Shown: positions 43,110 through 52,997, counted from the first letter of the stretch. The stretch is 64,000 bases of DNA from Roseibium sediminis (GCF_008711325.1 NZ_VXDB01000006.1:1-64000), one strand, 5' to 3'. Numbers and translations: made by a program. Notes: generated by a model not told the origin, from the letters alone.

Positions 43110-43128
43110 ACCCTCAGGTGATGAGGGT
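43110..43128. promoter_or_regulatory. Perfect 7-bp inverted repeat upstream of sciP
   Basis: ACCCTCA-GGTGA-TGAGGGT lies in the 223-base stretch (43029-43251) between the flgD terminator and sciP. No T run follows, so it is more likely an operator than a terminator. The rest of that stretch is AT-rich and must hold the sciP promoter. Confidence 0.35.
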
Positions 43129-43251
43129 GGTAAATAATATTCATTCTATTCAATTTTTATAGTTAATGAATTGTATTTGCCTGCTTAGCCAAATTTTAAG
43201 TTGCTGAACCTACACTCTACCTAACTTGGTCATGGTTAGTGTGAGAGTACA

Positions 43252-43527
43252 ATGACCGAACAAATTCGTTCGCGTGTAAAATATGTCATCGGCCCGGATG
43301 GTAGTCCGCTTACTATTGCAGACTTACCTCCAACCTCAACAAAGCGTTGGGTTATCCGGCGAAAAGCTGAAGTTGTTGCAGCTGTCAGGGGCGGTTTGCT
43401 GTCCCTTGAGGAAGCATGCAGTCGCTATACCCTGACAGTCGAAGAATTTCTTTCGTGGCAGAGCTCGATTGAAAAACACGGGCTGGCAGGATTGCGAGCA
43501 ACGCGGGTTCAGCAGTATCGCAACTGA
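43252..43527 (+). CDS. sciP: CtrA inhibitor SciP (DUF1153)
   Basis: This 91-aa protein matches the very conserved SciP family: RVKYVIGPDGSPLTIADLP, then RWVIRRKAEVVAAVRGGLLS and the helix-turn-helix region LEEACSRYTLTVEEFLSWQS. SciP binds CtrA at its promoters and blocks transcription without removing CtrA, separating cell-cycle phases in alphaproteobacteria. It sits between two flagellar transcription units, one of which has a CtrA box, so local feedback is plausible. The call is very strong. Confidence 0.95.
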   Translation: MTEQIRSRVKYVIGPDGSPLTIADLPPTSTKRWVIRRKAEVVAAVRGGLLSLEEACSRYTLTVEEFLSWQSSIEKHGLAGLRATRVQQYRN

Positions 43528-43558
43528 TTGCGGTACTTCCGTATCAATTGTTTCTTGA

Positions 43559-43583
43559 AGGCTGGCCGTGTGCCGGCCTTTTT
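43559..43583 (+). terminator. Rho-independent terminator after sciP
   Basis: AGGCTGGC pairs with GCCGGCCT across a CGTGT loop, followed by TTTTT. It isolates sciP from the fliF operon. Confidence 0.8.
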
Positions 43584-43723
43584 GGATTTGTCCACTGTTC
43601 ACACAAACGCCGAATTTCCCTGTAAGGGTTAACGAGGTGGGCAAATTTTCCCCACCCGAATTGCATTTTGCATAAACGAGATTGGCAGAAAACCGCCGTT
43701 ATCGAAATCTCCATTCAAATCCG

Positions 43724-43739
43724 TTAACGCCTTGTTAAC
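43724..43739 (+). promoter_or_regulatory. CtrA box of the fliF operon
   Basis: TTAA-CGCCTTG-TTAAC is a perfect CtrA recognition site (TTAA-N7-TTAAC), 25 bases upstream of the fliF start codon. A further TTAAC lies at about 43628. The distance implies a short leader or leaderless start. Confidence 0.8.
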
Positions 43740-43763
43740 CTTCTGAGCGGCAAATTTTGCCCA

Positions 43764-45455
43764 GTGGTTAATGCGTCGGGTGTCATCTCCTCATTTTGGA
43801 AGGTGGCGAGCGATACAGGACAAGTCGGGCGGGCATTCGTGAACGGGCTTATCGAATTCATTAAAACTCTGGGACCTACGCGGGTTGCCGCGATGGGTGC
43901 TGTGGCGGCAATTCTTGTTGGCGTGTTTGCATTCATCATTTTCCGGGTAACCGCGCCGCAGATGACGACGCTCTATTCGGAGCTGACCCTTGAAGATTCC
44001 GGCGCCATCGTTTCTCAGCTGGAAGGCCTTGGTGTTCCTTATGAACTGGCCCGGGACGGTGCCACTGTCATGGTGCCGAAAGAGCGAGTGGCCCGTCTGC
44101 GCATGCAGCTGGCAGAGGACGGCCTTCCGACCGGTGGGTCCATCGGCTACGAGATCTTCGATCGGTCCGATACGCTGGGTGCCACAAGCTTTGTTCAGAA
44201 CATGAACCACCTGCGTGCGCTGGAAGGTGAGCTTGCCCGCTCCATCTCCGCGCTTGATCGCATCAAGAAGGCTCGCGTCCATCTGGTTATTCCCGAGCGC
44301 CAGCTGTTCCAGCGCGACCAACGCGCGCCGACCGCTTCCATCGTCCTGAATGTTCGCGGTAGCCTTGGGCCGGGTGAAATCCGCGCAGTTCAGCATCTGG
44401 TGGCAACTGCCGTTGAAGGCCTGCGCCCGGAAAGCGTGTCTGTCGTCGATGAAAGCGGTCGTCTCCTGGCATCCGGCGCCGAGAGCGATGAAGAAGGCAT
44501 GATCGGCAATTCCCTGCAGGAGCGCATCTTTTCCATCGAAAGCCGCCTGAAGGGTCAGATCGAGGAAATCCTGAATTCCGTTGTCGGTCCGGGTCGTTCG
44601 CGGGTTCGTGTTGCTGCCGATGTGGATTTCAACCGCACCACTGAAACCATCGAGACCTTTGATCCGGACGGGCAGGTTGTTCGTTCTACACAGAGTAAGG
44701 AAGAAGCTTCCAGCAGTGTTGAGCGCAACAATCAGGTGACGGTTGGCAACGAGCTGCCAAATGGCGGCGAGAACGCCAATGGCGAGGGCAACAAGGACGA
44801 AACCTCTGCAACGGAAGAAATCGTCAACTACGAGATCTCCAAGTCGACAAAGACAGAGATTGTAGAGGCTGGCCGGGTTCAGCGTCTGTCCGTTGCGGTT
44901 CTGGTGGATGGAACCTACGGCCCGAATGAAAACGGCGATGTCGTCTATACGCCGCGTACCCAGGAAACTCTTGACCGGATTGCCGTGCTGGTTCGCTCAG
45001 CCGTGGGTTTCGATGAGACCCGTGGAGACCTTGTCGAGGTCGTCAATCTCCAGTTCGCCGCACCGCCGCAGTCTGATCTCGGCGAGGATACCAGTGGGCT
45101 ATTCGAGTTTACCAAGGAAGATATCTTGCGGTTTGCCGAGCTTGGTGTCCTTCTGTTGATCTCGTTGCTGCTGCTCCTGTTCGTGGTTCGTCCACTCCTG
45201 CGCCGGATCGTGACCCCGGAAGAGCGTCAGCCTGAAGCTCTGCTGATCGGACCTGATGGCACCCTGATTGCAGAATCCGAAATGCCACTGGACAGCAGGG
45301 ATGAAGAGGAAGAACTGAAGATCGAGTGGCTCGAAGAAGCCAAGGCAGCCGGTGCCGTTCAGGCCAACTCGATCAAGAAGGTTGGTGAAATGATCGACGA
45401 ACATCCGACGGAAGCTGTGACGATCGTTCGCGGATGGCTGGATGAGGCTGCTTGA
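43764..45455 (+). CDS. fliF: Flagellar MS-ring protein FliF
   Basis: This 563-aa protein starts at GTG. It has two membrane segments (about 43-62 and 450-475) flanking a periplasmic region with [20 protein letters not shown] and [20 protein letters not shown], classic FliF ring-building motifs. The C-terminal tail ([19 protein letters not shown]) binds FliG. FliF forms the MS ring that seeds flagellum assembly. It is the first gene of the operon under the CtrA box and overlaps fliG by one base (TGATG). Confidence 0.95.
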   Translation: MVNASGVISSFWKVASDTGQVGRAFVNGLIEFIKTLGPTRVAAMGAVAAILVGVFAFIIFRVTAPQMTTLYSELTLEDSGAIVSQLEGLGVPYELARDGATVMVPKERVARLRMQLAEDGLPTGGSIGYEIFDRSDTLGATSFVQNMNHLRALEGELARSISALDRIKKARVHLVIPERQLFQRDQRAPTASIVLNVRGSLGPGEIRAVQHLVATAVEGLRPESVSVVDESGRLLASGAESDEEGMIGNSLQERIFSIESRLKGQIEEILNSVVGPGRSRVRVAADVDFNRTTETIETFDPDGQVVRSTQSKEEASSSVERNNQVTVGNELPNGGENANGEGNKDETSATEEIVNYEISKSTKTEIVEAGRVQRLSVAVLVDGTYGPNENGDVVYTPRTQETLDRIAVLVRSAVGFDETRGDLVEVVNLQFAAPPQSDLGEDTSGLFEFTKEDILRFAELGVLLLISLLLLLFVVRPLLRRIVTPEERQPEALLIGPDGTLIAESEMPLDSRDEEEELKIEWLEEAKAAGAVQANSIKKVGEMIDEHPTEAVTIVRGWLDEAA

Positions 45456-46501
45456 TGGCTGATGCACTTCAAAAACAGCTGACGGTCAGTGCCGATGAGA
45501 AAGAGCGTGAGCTCAAGGGCGCAGAGCGCGCTGCCGTCCTCCTGCTGGCCCTCGGCGAGCAGCACGGAAAGGCCATCTGGAACCAGCTGGATGAGATCGA
45601 AATTCGTCAGATTTCGGCAGCAATGGCCAATCTGGGGCCTGTTACGCCCAACATGCTGGAGAACCTGTTCAAGGATTTCGTGCGCCGCATCAGTTCCCGT
45701 GGCGCGCTGACGGGCAACGTTGACGCCACCGAGCGGCTGTTGGCCAACTTCCTGCCTGGTGATCGTGTTTCGATCATCATGGAGGAAATTCGCGGACCGG
45801 CCGGACGTAACATGTGGGAAAAGCTCTCCAACGTTCAGGAGAATGTTCTCGCCAACTATCTGAAGAACGAATACCCGCAGACGGTCGCGGTGGTGCTTTC
45901 GAAGATCAAGTCCGACCATGCTGCGCGTGTTCTCGGCATCTTGCCGGAAGAACTGGCGCTTGAGGTTGTCAGCCGCATGCTTCGGATGGATGCGGTTCAA
46001 AAGGAAGTTCTGGAGAAGGTGGAACAGACGCTGCGCGTTGAGTTCATGTCGAACCTGACCAACACGTCCCGCCGCGATAGCCACGAAATGATGGCGGATA
46101 TCTTCAATAATTTTGATCGCCAGACGGAAGCCCGGTTCCTCGCGGCCCTTGAAGAGGACAATCGCGAGGCTGCAGACCGGATCAAGACATTGATGTTCAC
46201 CTTCGACGATCTGATGAAGCTGGATGCGGCAAGCTGCCAGACACTTCTGCGGAACGTCGAAAAGGATCAGCTGGCTATCGCGCTCAAGGGATCCACGGAT
46301 GCGGCCAGAGAATTCTTCTTTGGCAACATGTCCTCGCGCGCTGCCAAGATGCTGCAAGACGACATGGAAGCTCTTGGCCCGGTTCGTTTGCGCGATGTGG
46401 ATGACGCCCAGACCGGCATGGTGAACACGGCCAAGGATCTGGCAGCCAAGGGTGAAATCATGATTTCGAAGTCCAAGGGTGACGACGAAATCATCTACTA
46501 A
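45455..46501 (+). CDS. fliG: Flagellar motor switch protein FliG
   Basis: This product of 348 residues has [20 protein letters not shown] at the N-terminal FliF-binding part, the middle domain with [20 protein letters not shown], and the C-terminal torque helix [20 protein letters not shown]. It transmits torque and switches rotation. ATG 45455 overlaps the fliF stop by one base; the frame's extra upstream TTG is not needed. The call is very strong. Confidence 0.95.
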   Translation: MADALQKQLTVSADEKERELKGAERAAVLLLALGEQHGKAIWNQLDEIEIRQISAAMANLGPVTPNMLENLFKDFVRRISSRGALTGNVDATERLLANFLPGDRVSIIMEEIRGPAGRNMWEKLSNVQENVLANYLKNEYPQTVAVVLSKIKSDHAARVLGILPEELALEVVSRMLRMDAVQKEVLEKVEQTLRVEFMSNLTNTSRRDSHEMMADIFNNFDRQTEARFLAALEEDNREAADRIKTLMFTFDDLMKLDAASCQTLLRNVEKDQLAIALKGSTDAAREFFFGNMSSRAAKMLQDDMEALGPVRLRDVDDAQTGMVNTAKDLAAKGEIMISKSKGDDEIIY

Positions 46502-46530
46502 CGGAGCAGGAGGAAAGTCCTCCAAGATTT

Positions 46531-47238
46531 ATGGGCAAGATGGTCAGTCCTTCGAAATTTCAGTTCAATGTCGATTTCTCCGCTCCGCCTGAGCCGGAGG
46601 TTGTCGCGCCGCCCGAGCCGGTCATTCCGATGATCCCGGTTGCCGAGCACGAACAGCTTCTGCAAAAGGCGCGTGAGCGGGCCTTCGAGGAAGGGCGGAT
46701 CGCCGCATTGAAGGATCACCAGAGCCATCAGGATACTCTCCTGACCGAAGAAGTCGGACGGCTGACCACATCCATTCAGGGGGTGTTGCAGACCCTTGAC
46801 GAGATGCAGAAGACACAGGAACAGGACGCTGTCAGCTTGGCATTCATGGTCGCACGTCGGCTGTGCGCTCATCTGATCGCTCGTCAGCCGATGACTGAAA
46901 TCCTCGCACTCCTGTCCGAATGCCTTGGCCCGCTTCGCCGCTCGCCGCATGTTGTGCTGCGGATCAATGAAAAGGATGTCGATGCGTTGAAGAAGCGGAT
47001 TGACCCCATTGTTCACGAGAAGGGGTTTGAGGGACGTATCGTGATCTTGGGAGAACCTGACATTGGCCGCGGTGATTGCCACATCGAATGGGCTGATGGT
47101 GGTATCATTCGGGACCGGAAGGCTCTCGAAAAGGAAATTGACGCAAGCATCAAGTCCTATCTGTTGGCGCGCGCCGGAGAACGCAAGGCTGCACGCAGCG
47201 CAGATGGACCCGACACTCAAAAGGATGAAGCATCATGA
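46531..47238 (+). CDS. fliH: FliH-like flagellar export regulator
   Basis: This 235-aa protein lies between fliG and fliN, has a Pro-rich N-terminus (APPEPEVVAPPEPVIPMIPV), a coiled-coil middle (EHEQLLQKARERAFEEGRIA) and a C-terminal domain with VVLRINEKDVDALKK and GRGDCHIEWADGGI, the FliH/YscL pattern. It would regulate the FliI ATPase and link it to the C ring. fliI is not in this window. Sequence conservation in FliH is low, so the name rests on motif and context. It ends in an ATGA overlap with fliN. Confidence 0.82.
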   Translation: MGKMVSPSKFQFNVDFSAPPEPEVVAPPEPVIPMIPVAEHEQLLQKARERAFEEGRIAALKDHQSHQDTLLTEEVGRLTTSIQGVLQTLDEMQKTQEQDAVSLAFMVARRLCAHLIARQPMTEILALLSECLGPLRRSPHVVLRINEKDVDALKKRIDPIVHEKGFEGRIVILGEPDIGRGDCHIEWADGGIIRDRKALEKEIDASIKSYLLARAGERKAARSADGPDTQKDEAS

Positions 47239-47570
47239 GTGACGAACAAGCAGGCGGTATTCCGCTGGACGAGCTCGAGGCTCCAACTGCCAAACAAAGC
47301 GACGAAAATAGCCATCCCGTGCAATCTGCGGGTGATCTTGAAGCCGTCTTTGACGTGCCGGTTCGCATTTCCGCTGTTCTCGGGTCGTCCAAGATGCATG
47401 TGTCCGACCTTTTGAAACTGGCGTCCGGAACAGTTCTGGAACTGGACCGGAAGGTCGGGGAAGCCATCGATATCTACGTCAATGACAGGCTTGTGGCCCG
47501 CGGCGAAGTTGTCCTTGTCGAGGACAAGCTTGGCGTGACCATGACTGAAATCATCAAGACGGACCGGTAA
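47235..47570 (+). CDS. fliN: Flagellar motor switch protein FliN
   Basis: This 111-aa protein has the SpoA/FliN domain in its last 80 residues (FDVPVRISAVLGSSKMHVSD, then LASGTVLELDRKVGEAIDIY and ARGEVVLVEDKLGVTMTEI). It forms the bottom of the C ring and helps export. The N-terminal 30 residues are acidic and probably flexible. It overlaps fliH by 4 bases and is followed 11 bases later by flbD. Confidence 0.93.
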   Translation: MSDEQAGGIPLDELEAPTAKQSDENSHPVQSAGDLEAVFDVPVRISAVLGSSKMHVSDLLKLASGTVLELDRKVGEAIDIYVNDRLVARGEVVLVEDKLGVTMTEIIKTDR

Positions 47571-47581
47571 GGGGGCTTTTA

Positions 47582-48937
47582 ATGCGGCTTTTGATCGTTG
47601 GGACACTTGGTGGGCAGCTCAGCACGGCATCCAAGATTGCCATGCAGCGCGGCGCGCAGGTAACCCACGCCGACAGCATCGATGGTGCCCTGCAGGTGCT
47701 CCGCTCCGGCCGCGGTGCCGATCTGCTGATGATCGATGTGAGCCTTGATATCGCAGGATTGCTCGGGAAATTGCAGGCCGAGCGTGTGCATGTGCCGATT
47801 GTAGCCTGTGGTGTTGATACTGATGCGAAGGCAGCGGTTTCGGCCATCAGGGCTGGGGCGAAGGAGTACATTCCCCTTCCGCCGGATCCGGAACTGATTG
47901 CAGCGGTTCTAGCGGCCGTCGCTCAGGAACGCGGGGACATGATCTACCGCGACGACGCCATGGCGATGGTGGTTCGGCTGGCAGAGCAGGTCGCCCCGTC
48001 CGAAGCCTCGGTATTGATCACCGGCGAATCCGGTACAGGCAAGGAAGTCATTGCGCGTCACGTCCACAAGTGCTCGAACCGGGCGTCCAAGCCCTTCATC
48101 TCCATCAATTGTGCGGCCATACCCGAACACCTTCTGGAATCTGAATTGTTTGGTCATGAAAAGGGAGCATTCACCGGTGCTGTTGCCCGGCGGATCGGCA
48201 AGTTCGAGGAAGCCGATGGCGGAACGCTTCTGCTTGATGAAATATCTGAAATGGATGTCCGCCTGCAGGCCAAGTTGTTGCGGGCCATTCAGGAAAGGGT
48301 CATCGACCGCGTTGGTGGGACCCGCCCCGTTCCGGTCAATATCCGAATTCTGGCAACGTCCAACCGCGATCTTGGCGAAAGCGTTCGCAACGGCTCGTTC
48401 CGCGAAGACCTGCTTTTCCGCCTGAATGTGGTGAACCTCAAGCTTCCGCCGCTGCGCGAACGCCCGGCAGACATCATGGAACTGGCGAGGTTTTTCGTTG
48501 AGCATTATTCCAAGGCAAACGGTGTTCCGGTTCGGGAAATCTCCCAGGAGGCGCGTCAGGCCCTGAAGACGAATGTCTGGCCTGGGAATGTGCGCGAGCT
48601 GGAAAACACCATGCACCGCGCAGTCCTGCTGGCGAACGGCCCGGAAATCAATGTTGAGGCCATCCGCATGCCGGACGGTTCACCGATCAAGGTGGATCGC
48701 GGGCCAGCGGAACGGGCTGCACAGGCCGCTGAAGCAATTACCCGGTCCTTTGTGGGCCGAACGGTCGCTGATGTGGAAAAAGACCTGATCCTTGATACGC
48801 TGGATCATTGCCTCGGCAACCGGACACATGCTGCAAAAATTCTGGGTATCTCAATCCGGACGCTGCGCAACAAGCTGAATCAATATACCGATGAAGGGGT
48901 ACGAGTTCCCGGTCCCGGCGAAATCAGGGCTGTGTAG
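47582..48937 (+). CDS. flbD: Sigma-54 dependent flagellar regulator FlbD
   Basis: This 451-aa protein has a receiver-like domain (1-120, Asp52 in MIDVSLD), an AAA+ domain with GESGTGKE Walker A, GAFTGA loop for sigma-54 contact, and LLDEISEMD Walker B, and a Fis-type helix-turn-helix at the end ([20 protein letters not shown]). In Caulobacter FlbD switches on late flagellar genes and represses early ones in response to assembly. Its gene is inside the CtrA-driven operon, and a sigma-54 promoter lies before fliK, so the cascade can be read from the sequence. Confidence 0.94.
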   Translation: MRLLIVGTLGGQLSTASKIAMQRGAQVTHADSIDGALQVLRSGRGADLLMIDVSLDIAGLLGKLQAERVHVPIVACGVDTDAKAAVSAIRAGAKEYIPLPPDPELIAAVLAAVAQERGDMIYRDDAMAMVVRLAEQVAPSEASVLITGESGTGKEVIARHVHKCSNRASKPFISINCAAIPEHLLESELFGHEKGAFTGAVARRIGKFEEADGGTLLLDEISEMDVRLQAKLLRAIQERVIDRVGGTRPVPVNIRILATSNRDLGESVRNGSFREDLLFRLNVVNLKLPPLRERPADIMELARFFVEHYSKANGVPVREISQEARQALKTNVWPGNVRELENTMHRAVLLANGPEINVEAIRMPDGSPIKVDRGPAERAAQAAEAITRSFVGRTVADVEKDLILDTLDHCLGNRTHAAKILGISIRTLRNKLNQYTDEGVRVPGPGEIRAV

Positions 48938-48991
48938 TCCCGGTTCACCCGAAATTCGGAACGTGTTTTTGAGTTCTAGCAAGGTCATTGG

Positions 48992-51160
48992 ATGGCGGAC
49001 ACCTCGGCAAATGAAGGACGGAAGGTAGCCGAAACGGCTCCTGGAAGTGGCGTGCCTGCTGCATCCGGCGGTCTTCCCATGCCGAGCCTTCAGGATATCT
49101 GGGACAATATGAGACGTGGGGATGTTGGTCTTGCGACCGGCATCCTTGTCATTTTGACGCTTCTCATCCTGCCGATGCCGGCTGTGATGCTGGACATGTT
49201 TCTGGCGTTGTCGATCGTCTTTTCTGTTCTGGTCCTGATGACGGCGCTGTTTATTCAAAAGCCGCTGGAGTTTTCGTCTTTTCCGACCGTTCTGCTGATC
49301 GCGACGATGTTGCGGCTTGGCCTCAATATCTCATCCACCCGACTCATTCTCGCCAACGGTCACGAAGGAACCGCGGCTGCCGGAAATGTCATCCAGACAT
49401 TCGGCAATCTCGTCATGGGCGGCAACTTCGTTATCGGGATTATCGTCTTTGCCATTCTGGTGATCGTGAACTTCATCGTTATCACCAAGGGTTCGGGGCG
49501 TATTGCTGAAGTTGCAGCGCGGTTCACCCTTGACGCGATGCCCGGTAAACAGATGGCAATCGACGCCGATCTCAGCGCCGGGCTCATTGACGAAACCGAA
49601 GCGCGGACCCGCCGCAAAAATCTTGAAGACGAAAGTTCGTTCTTCGGAGCGATGGATGGTGCATCCAAATTCGTGCGCGGCGATGCGATCGCGGGCCTTC
49701 TGATTACCTTCATCAATATTCTGGGCGGCATCTTCATCGGTGTTGCGCAGATGGAATTGACCTTCAGTGAAGCGGCAAACAACTACACGCTCCTGACCAT
49801 CGGCGACGGACTGGTCTCGCAGATCCCGGCCCTGATCGTCTCCACTGCCGCCGGTCTGCTCGTTTCCAAGGCGGGTGTTCAGGGCGCAGCCGACAAGGCG
49901 CTGGCAAGCCAGTTTACCGGATATCCGAAAGCGCTCGGAATGTCGGCGGTGGTAATGGTCATTCTGGCGATGCTGCCTGGTATGCCGCTTGTTCCATTCC
50001 TGGGTCTTGCTGGCCTTGCCGGCTATCTGGCCTATTCGGTCAGTGCCAAGAAGAAGCAGGTTGCAGCCGTACAAGCCCAGAAGAAGGCTATCGAGACCGC
50101 GCCGAAGCCGCCGCCAGAACCGCCGATTACCGATGCCCTGAAGATGGATGAGCTGCGCATCGAACTTGGATATGCCCTGTTGCCGCTGATCAACAGCAAG
50201 GACCACACGGGCGGAGATGTTCTGACCGAGCAGATCAAGGCCCTGCGCCGCCAGATCGCCAGCGACCTTGGCGTGATCATGCCGCCGGTGCGCATTCTGG
50301 ACAATATACAGCTTGGCGCGAACGACTATGTGATCAAGGTGAAGGAAGTCGAAGGTGGACGGGGCACGCTGTTCCCCAATCACTTCATGGTCATGGATCC
50401 AACCGGTGGGCAGGTCAATCTGCCGGGAACCCAAACCACGGAGCCGACATTCGGCTTGCCTGCAACCTGGGTGGAAGCGGTCTACCGCGAGGATGCCTCC
50501 TTGCGCGGTTACACCGTGGTGGACCCGGGGACGGTTCTTGCCACCCACCTGACCGAGACGATCAAGGCCAATGTCTCCGAGCTTTTGACCTATGGCGACG
50601 TTCAAAAGCTGCTGAAGGAAATGAAGGGCGAGCAGGCCAAGCTTGTCGACGACCTTATCCCGTCGCAAATCACAGTCTCCGGCGTGCAGCGCGTCCTGCA
50701 AGCTCTGCTCAACGAACGCATTTCGGTGCGCGATCTCGGCACCATTTTGGAAGGCGTATCGGAAGCGGTCGGCATGACACGCAATACCGATACCATCGCC
50801 GAACATGTTCGCAGCCGCCTTGGTCGCCAGATTTGCGCGGCAAACCTTGCGCCAGGCGGGTATTTGCCGCTTGTCTCGCTGTCTCCCAAGTGGGAACAGG
50901 CCTTCCTTGAAGCCATTGTCGGGGAAGGCGAAGACCGTCAACTTGCTATGCAGCCATCAAAACTGCAGGAGTTTGTGGTCAAGGTTCGTGACGCCTTTGA
51001 GGAAGCTGCCCAGTTGGGGGAAGTGCCGGTTCTGCTGACATCTGCTCAGACGCGACCTTTCGTGCGCTCCATCGTTGAACGCTTCCGGGCCCACACGACC
51101 GTAATGAGCCAGAGCGAGGTTCATCCTCGCGTCAAACTCAAGACCATCGGTTCTGTCTGA
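48992..51160 (+). CDS. flhA: Flagellar export gate protein FlhA
   Basis: This 722-aa protein has about eight membrane segments in its first 330 residues, the FHIPEP-type signature region (GSGRIAEVAARFTLDAMPGK), and a cytoplasmic domain with ELRIELGYALLPLI and GLPATWVEAVYREDASLRGY that docks substrates. It forms the nonameric export gate of the flagellar type III apparatus. It is the last gene of the fliF operon, 54 bases after flbD. The call is very strong. Confidence 0.96.
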   Translation: MADTSANEGRKVAETAPGSGVPAASGGLPMPSLQDIWDNMRRGDVGLATGILVILTLLILPMPAVMLDMFLALSIVFSVLVLMTALFIQKPLEFSSFPTVLLIATMLRLGLNISSTRLILANGHEGTAAAGNVIQTFGNLVMGGNFVIGIIVFAILVIVNFIVITKGSGRIAEVAARFTLDAMPGKQMAIDADLSAGLIDETEARTRRKNLEDESSFFGAMDGASKFVRGDAIAGLLITFINILGGIFIGVAQMELTFSEAANNYTLLTIGDGLVSQIPALIVSTAAGLLVSKAGVQGAADKALASQFTGYPKALGMSAVVMVILAMLPGMPLVPFLGLAGLAGYLAYSVSAKKKQVAAVQAQKKAIETAPKPPPEPPITDALKMDELRIELGYALLPLINSKDHTGGDVLTEQIKALRRQIASDLGVIMPPVRILDNIQLGANDYVIKVKEVEGGRGTLFPNHFMVMDPTGGQVNLPGTQTTEPTFGLPATWVEAVYREDASLRGYTVVDPGTVLATHLTETIKANVSELLTYGDVQKLLKEMKGEQAKLVDDLIPSQITVSGVQRVLQALLNERISVRDLGTILEGVSEAVGMTRNTDTIAEHVRSRLGRQICAANLAPGGYLPLVSLSPKWEQAFLEAIVGEGEDRQLAMQPSKLQEFVVKVRDAFEEAAQLGEVPVLLTSAQTRPFVRSIVERFRAHTTVMSQSEVHPRVKLKTIGSV

Positions 51161-51190
51161 GGACTGCTCTTCCAGCCGGTTTAAACGCTG

Positions 51191-51430
51191 TTAGACAACG
51201 ATGTTGATGCGCGACATCACAGCGGTGGTGGAGGCGTAGACGCCTTGCGAATCCGTTGAAGGGCGGATCTGGTTCAGCCGATTGTTCACTGCAAACACGT
51301 TTGATGTGAAGGACAGCCTGAGTTGCTGACCTTCTTGAATAACCTTGCGCCGTTTCGCTGACCACGCCTTGTTGTAGTCTGCGAATGTGAGGCGCTCGTC
51401 GCGCTGACGGTAATTTCCGTGTACTGCCAT
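51191..51430 (-). CDS. Small protein next to flhA, downstream of a CtrA box
   Basis: The frame runs to 51556, but that start would overlap the acetyltransferase start on the other strand and cover a CtrA box. ATG 51430 gives 79 residues (MAVHGNYRQRDERLTFADYN ... TTAVMSRINIVV), basic, without membrane segments. It converges on flhA with 30 bases between stops. The symmetric CtrA site 24 bases upstream makes it a candidate CtrA-controlled gene, perhaps flagellar. I do not recognise the family. Confidence 0.5.
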   Translation of the reverse strand: MAVHGNYRQRDERLTFADYNKAWSAKRRKVIQEGQQLRLSFTSNVFAVNNRLNQIRPSTDSQGVYASTTAVMSRINIVV

Positions 51431-51453
51431 GTCATGAGGCTGCCTGATTATGG

Positions 51454-51469
51454 TTAATGTCGCCTTAAC
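51454..51469. promoter_or_regulatory. Second CtrA box, between divergent genes
   Basis: TTAA-TGTCGCC-TTAAC on the plus strand and TTAA-GGCGACA-TTAAC on the minus strand both fit the consensus exactly, so the site can serve either gene. It is 24 bases from the minus-strand start and 86 bases from the plus-strand start. Confidence 0.75.
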
Positions 51470-51554
51470 GGTTTCAGCGACATCCCCATGCAACCCGTGG
51501 CCTTGTGCAATTGGAGAGGCGCTGATATCGACGACCTCAATCAAAGGAGTTGCC

Positions 51555-52166
51555 ATGTCATCGATATCGCTGGACCTGAACGGTTATACCGACGTGCCGG
51601 ACACCAAGATTGCGGTTGTGGTCACTTATCTCGAGATGCTTTCCAGGCCAGATCTTGCCGATCGGCGCACACCTGACGGGGTGACGCTTGAGCGATGGCA
51701 AAGCCCCGATCCCGAAGACTACCGTCGCCTGTTCAGATCCATCGGCGATGAGTGGCTGTGGTTCGGTCGCCTTGTCATGGATCGCGCTGATCTTGCTGAA
51801 ATTCTCCGGCAGTCCACGCGTGAGATTTTTGTAGCTGTGCGGGAGGGTAAGCAACTTGGCCTGCTCGAAATCGACTATTCGGATCCGGCAAATCCCGAAC
51901 TTGCGTATTTCGGCCTTGTTCCGGATGCGATCGGTGGCGGAATGGGTGGCTGGTTGATGAAAGCCGGGATCGACATGGTTTGGTCACGGCCTGAAACACA
52001 ACGTTTTTGGGTGCATACCTGCACGGGTGACAGTCCGCAGGCACTTGGGTTTTACAGGGCCGTTGGCTTCAAGCCCTATAAGAGGGCAATTGAAGTGGCT
52101 GACGATCCCCGCTTGCTCGGTGTGCTGGAAGATCATCTTGGTCCGCACTTGCCCAAGCTTGCCTGA
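51555..52166 (+). CDS. GNAT-family N-acetyltransferase
   Basis: This product of 203 residues starts at ATG 51555 behind AAAGGAG. It has the GNAT pattern: IFVAVREGKQLGLLEIDYSD, a cofactor loop region GLVPDAIGGGMGGWLMKAGI, and ALGFYRAVGFKPYKR near the end. It transfers an acetyl group from acetyl-CoA to an unknown amine. Because a CtrA box lies upstream, its expression may follow the cell cycle. A long bulged inverted repeat lies just after the gene. Confidence 0.82.
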   Translation: MSSISLDLNGYTDVPDTKIAVVVTYLEMLSRPDLADRRTPDGVTLERWQSPDPEDYRRLFRSIGDEWLWFGRLVMDRADLAEILRQSTREIFVAVREGKQLGLLEIDYSDPANPELAYFGLVPDAIGGGMGGWLMKAGIDMVWSRPETQRFWVHTCTGDSPQALGFYRAVGFKPYKRAIEVADDPRLLGVLEDHLGPHLPKLA

Positions 52167-52173
52167 TCGAATC

Positions 52174-52221
52174 GCCCGCCAAGACGTTGCGGAAAGCCGG
52201 GCGGTTGTCGGTCTGGCGGGC
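52174..52221. terminator. Inverted repeat after the acetyltransferase gene
   Basis: GCCCGCCAAGAC pairs with GTCTGGCGGGC with one bulged base around a loop of about 25 bases. No T run follows, so it may protect the 3' end or work with Rho rather than terminate by itself. Confidence 0.4.
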
Positions 52222-52408
52222 CAAATTCTCCAAATACCCTGTTGAAGTGTTCCGTAACACCGTTTCTTGATAAAGTGTAAACGGATATTAACCATGTGCC
52301 GGAGATTGGCAGTGGATGACGGCGATATGCTCCGGACCAATAATTCTCCGGGCATTTAGAATTGGTTAAACTAGATTAAGTTGAGCCTTTAACGGAGTCA
52401 GGCAACAG

Positions 52409-52987
52409 ATGGCTGAAGCGCAAGACAATGTCGTTCCTCATACCCGCGTAAGATCCTTGAGGGACGCCATCCGTAAAGTTCAGCTTGGCGAAGTTGAAAG
52501 ATCGGATGTTGTGGTCGAGCTGCAGGACACCGAGCGGGCAAGACTGGAAATGCTTGCCGACGAACTGAAGGATGTCTTCAAGGAAATTCCGGAAGACGAC
52601 GACCAGTTCACCTTGCAGGTGGTTTCCGGTTCGACGCCCCGGTTCTGGGTGGACATGACGAGCCACGTGGTTGTCGGCGGCGACCGACAGACCTATCGTT
52701 TTTTGAAAGATACACGTCTTGGCCGGGTGGTTGTTCTGGAGACTTCGGTTCTGGACGACATGGCCGACTGCATCACCGAATATATCGCCGAGCGAATTCT
52801 GGAGCGGGAAAAAGCGATCGAAGGCGACTGGTTCAACAATCGCCTGAAACAAGCTGCTCGCGATCAGACCGTTGTAAAGGTGTCGCAATCATCGAACTGG
52901 CCGGGCATCGTCTCCGGCTTCCTGTTCGGCGCGGCGGTCGGCATGATCGGGCTGATAGCCTTTGCATGGTTCGCCAATCCGGTTTGA
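52409..52987 (+). CDS. Conserved protein with C-terminal membrane anchor
   Basis: This 192-aa protein is acidic and helical at the start (SLRDAIRKVQLGEVERSDVV), has a central beta region (FTLQVVSGSTPRFWVDMTSH, VVVGGDRQTYRFLKDTRLG) and a single C-terminal membrane helix (GIVSGFLFGAAVGMIGLIAF), so it is tail-anchored with its bulk in the cytoplasm. I do not know its function. TTAA-N6-TTAA, one base short of a CtrA box, lies at about 52366-52379. The gene ends before a hairpin shared with the convergent phosphoesterase. Confidence 0.72.
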   Translation: MAEAQDNVVPHTRVRSLRDAIRKVQLGEVERSDVVVELQDTERARLEMLADELKDVFKEIPEDDDQFTLQVVSGSTPRFWVDMTSHVVVGGDRQTYRFLKDTRLGRVVVLETSVLDDMADCITEYIAERILEREKAIEGDWFNNRLKQAARDQTVVKVSQSSNWPGIVSGFLFGAAVGMIGLIAFAWFANPV

Positions 52988-52997
52988 GCCGCCTGTT

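Noticed and set aside
45359-47220. Minus-strand frames 45359-46525 and 46498-47220
   Set aside because: Shadows of fliG and fliH in the densely packed flagellar operon.
49331-50941. 536-codon open frame antisense to flhA
   Set aside because: It is the mirror of a conserved gene, with His/Arg-rich composition and no recognisable domain.
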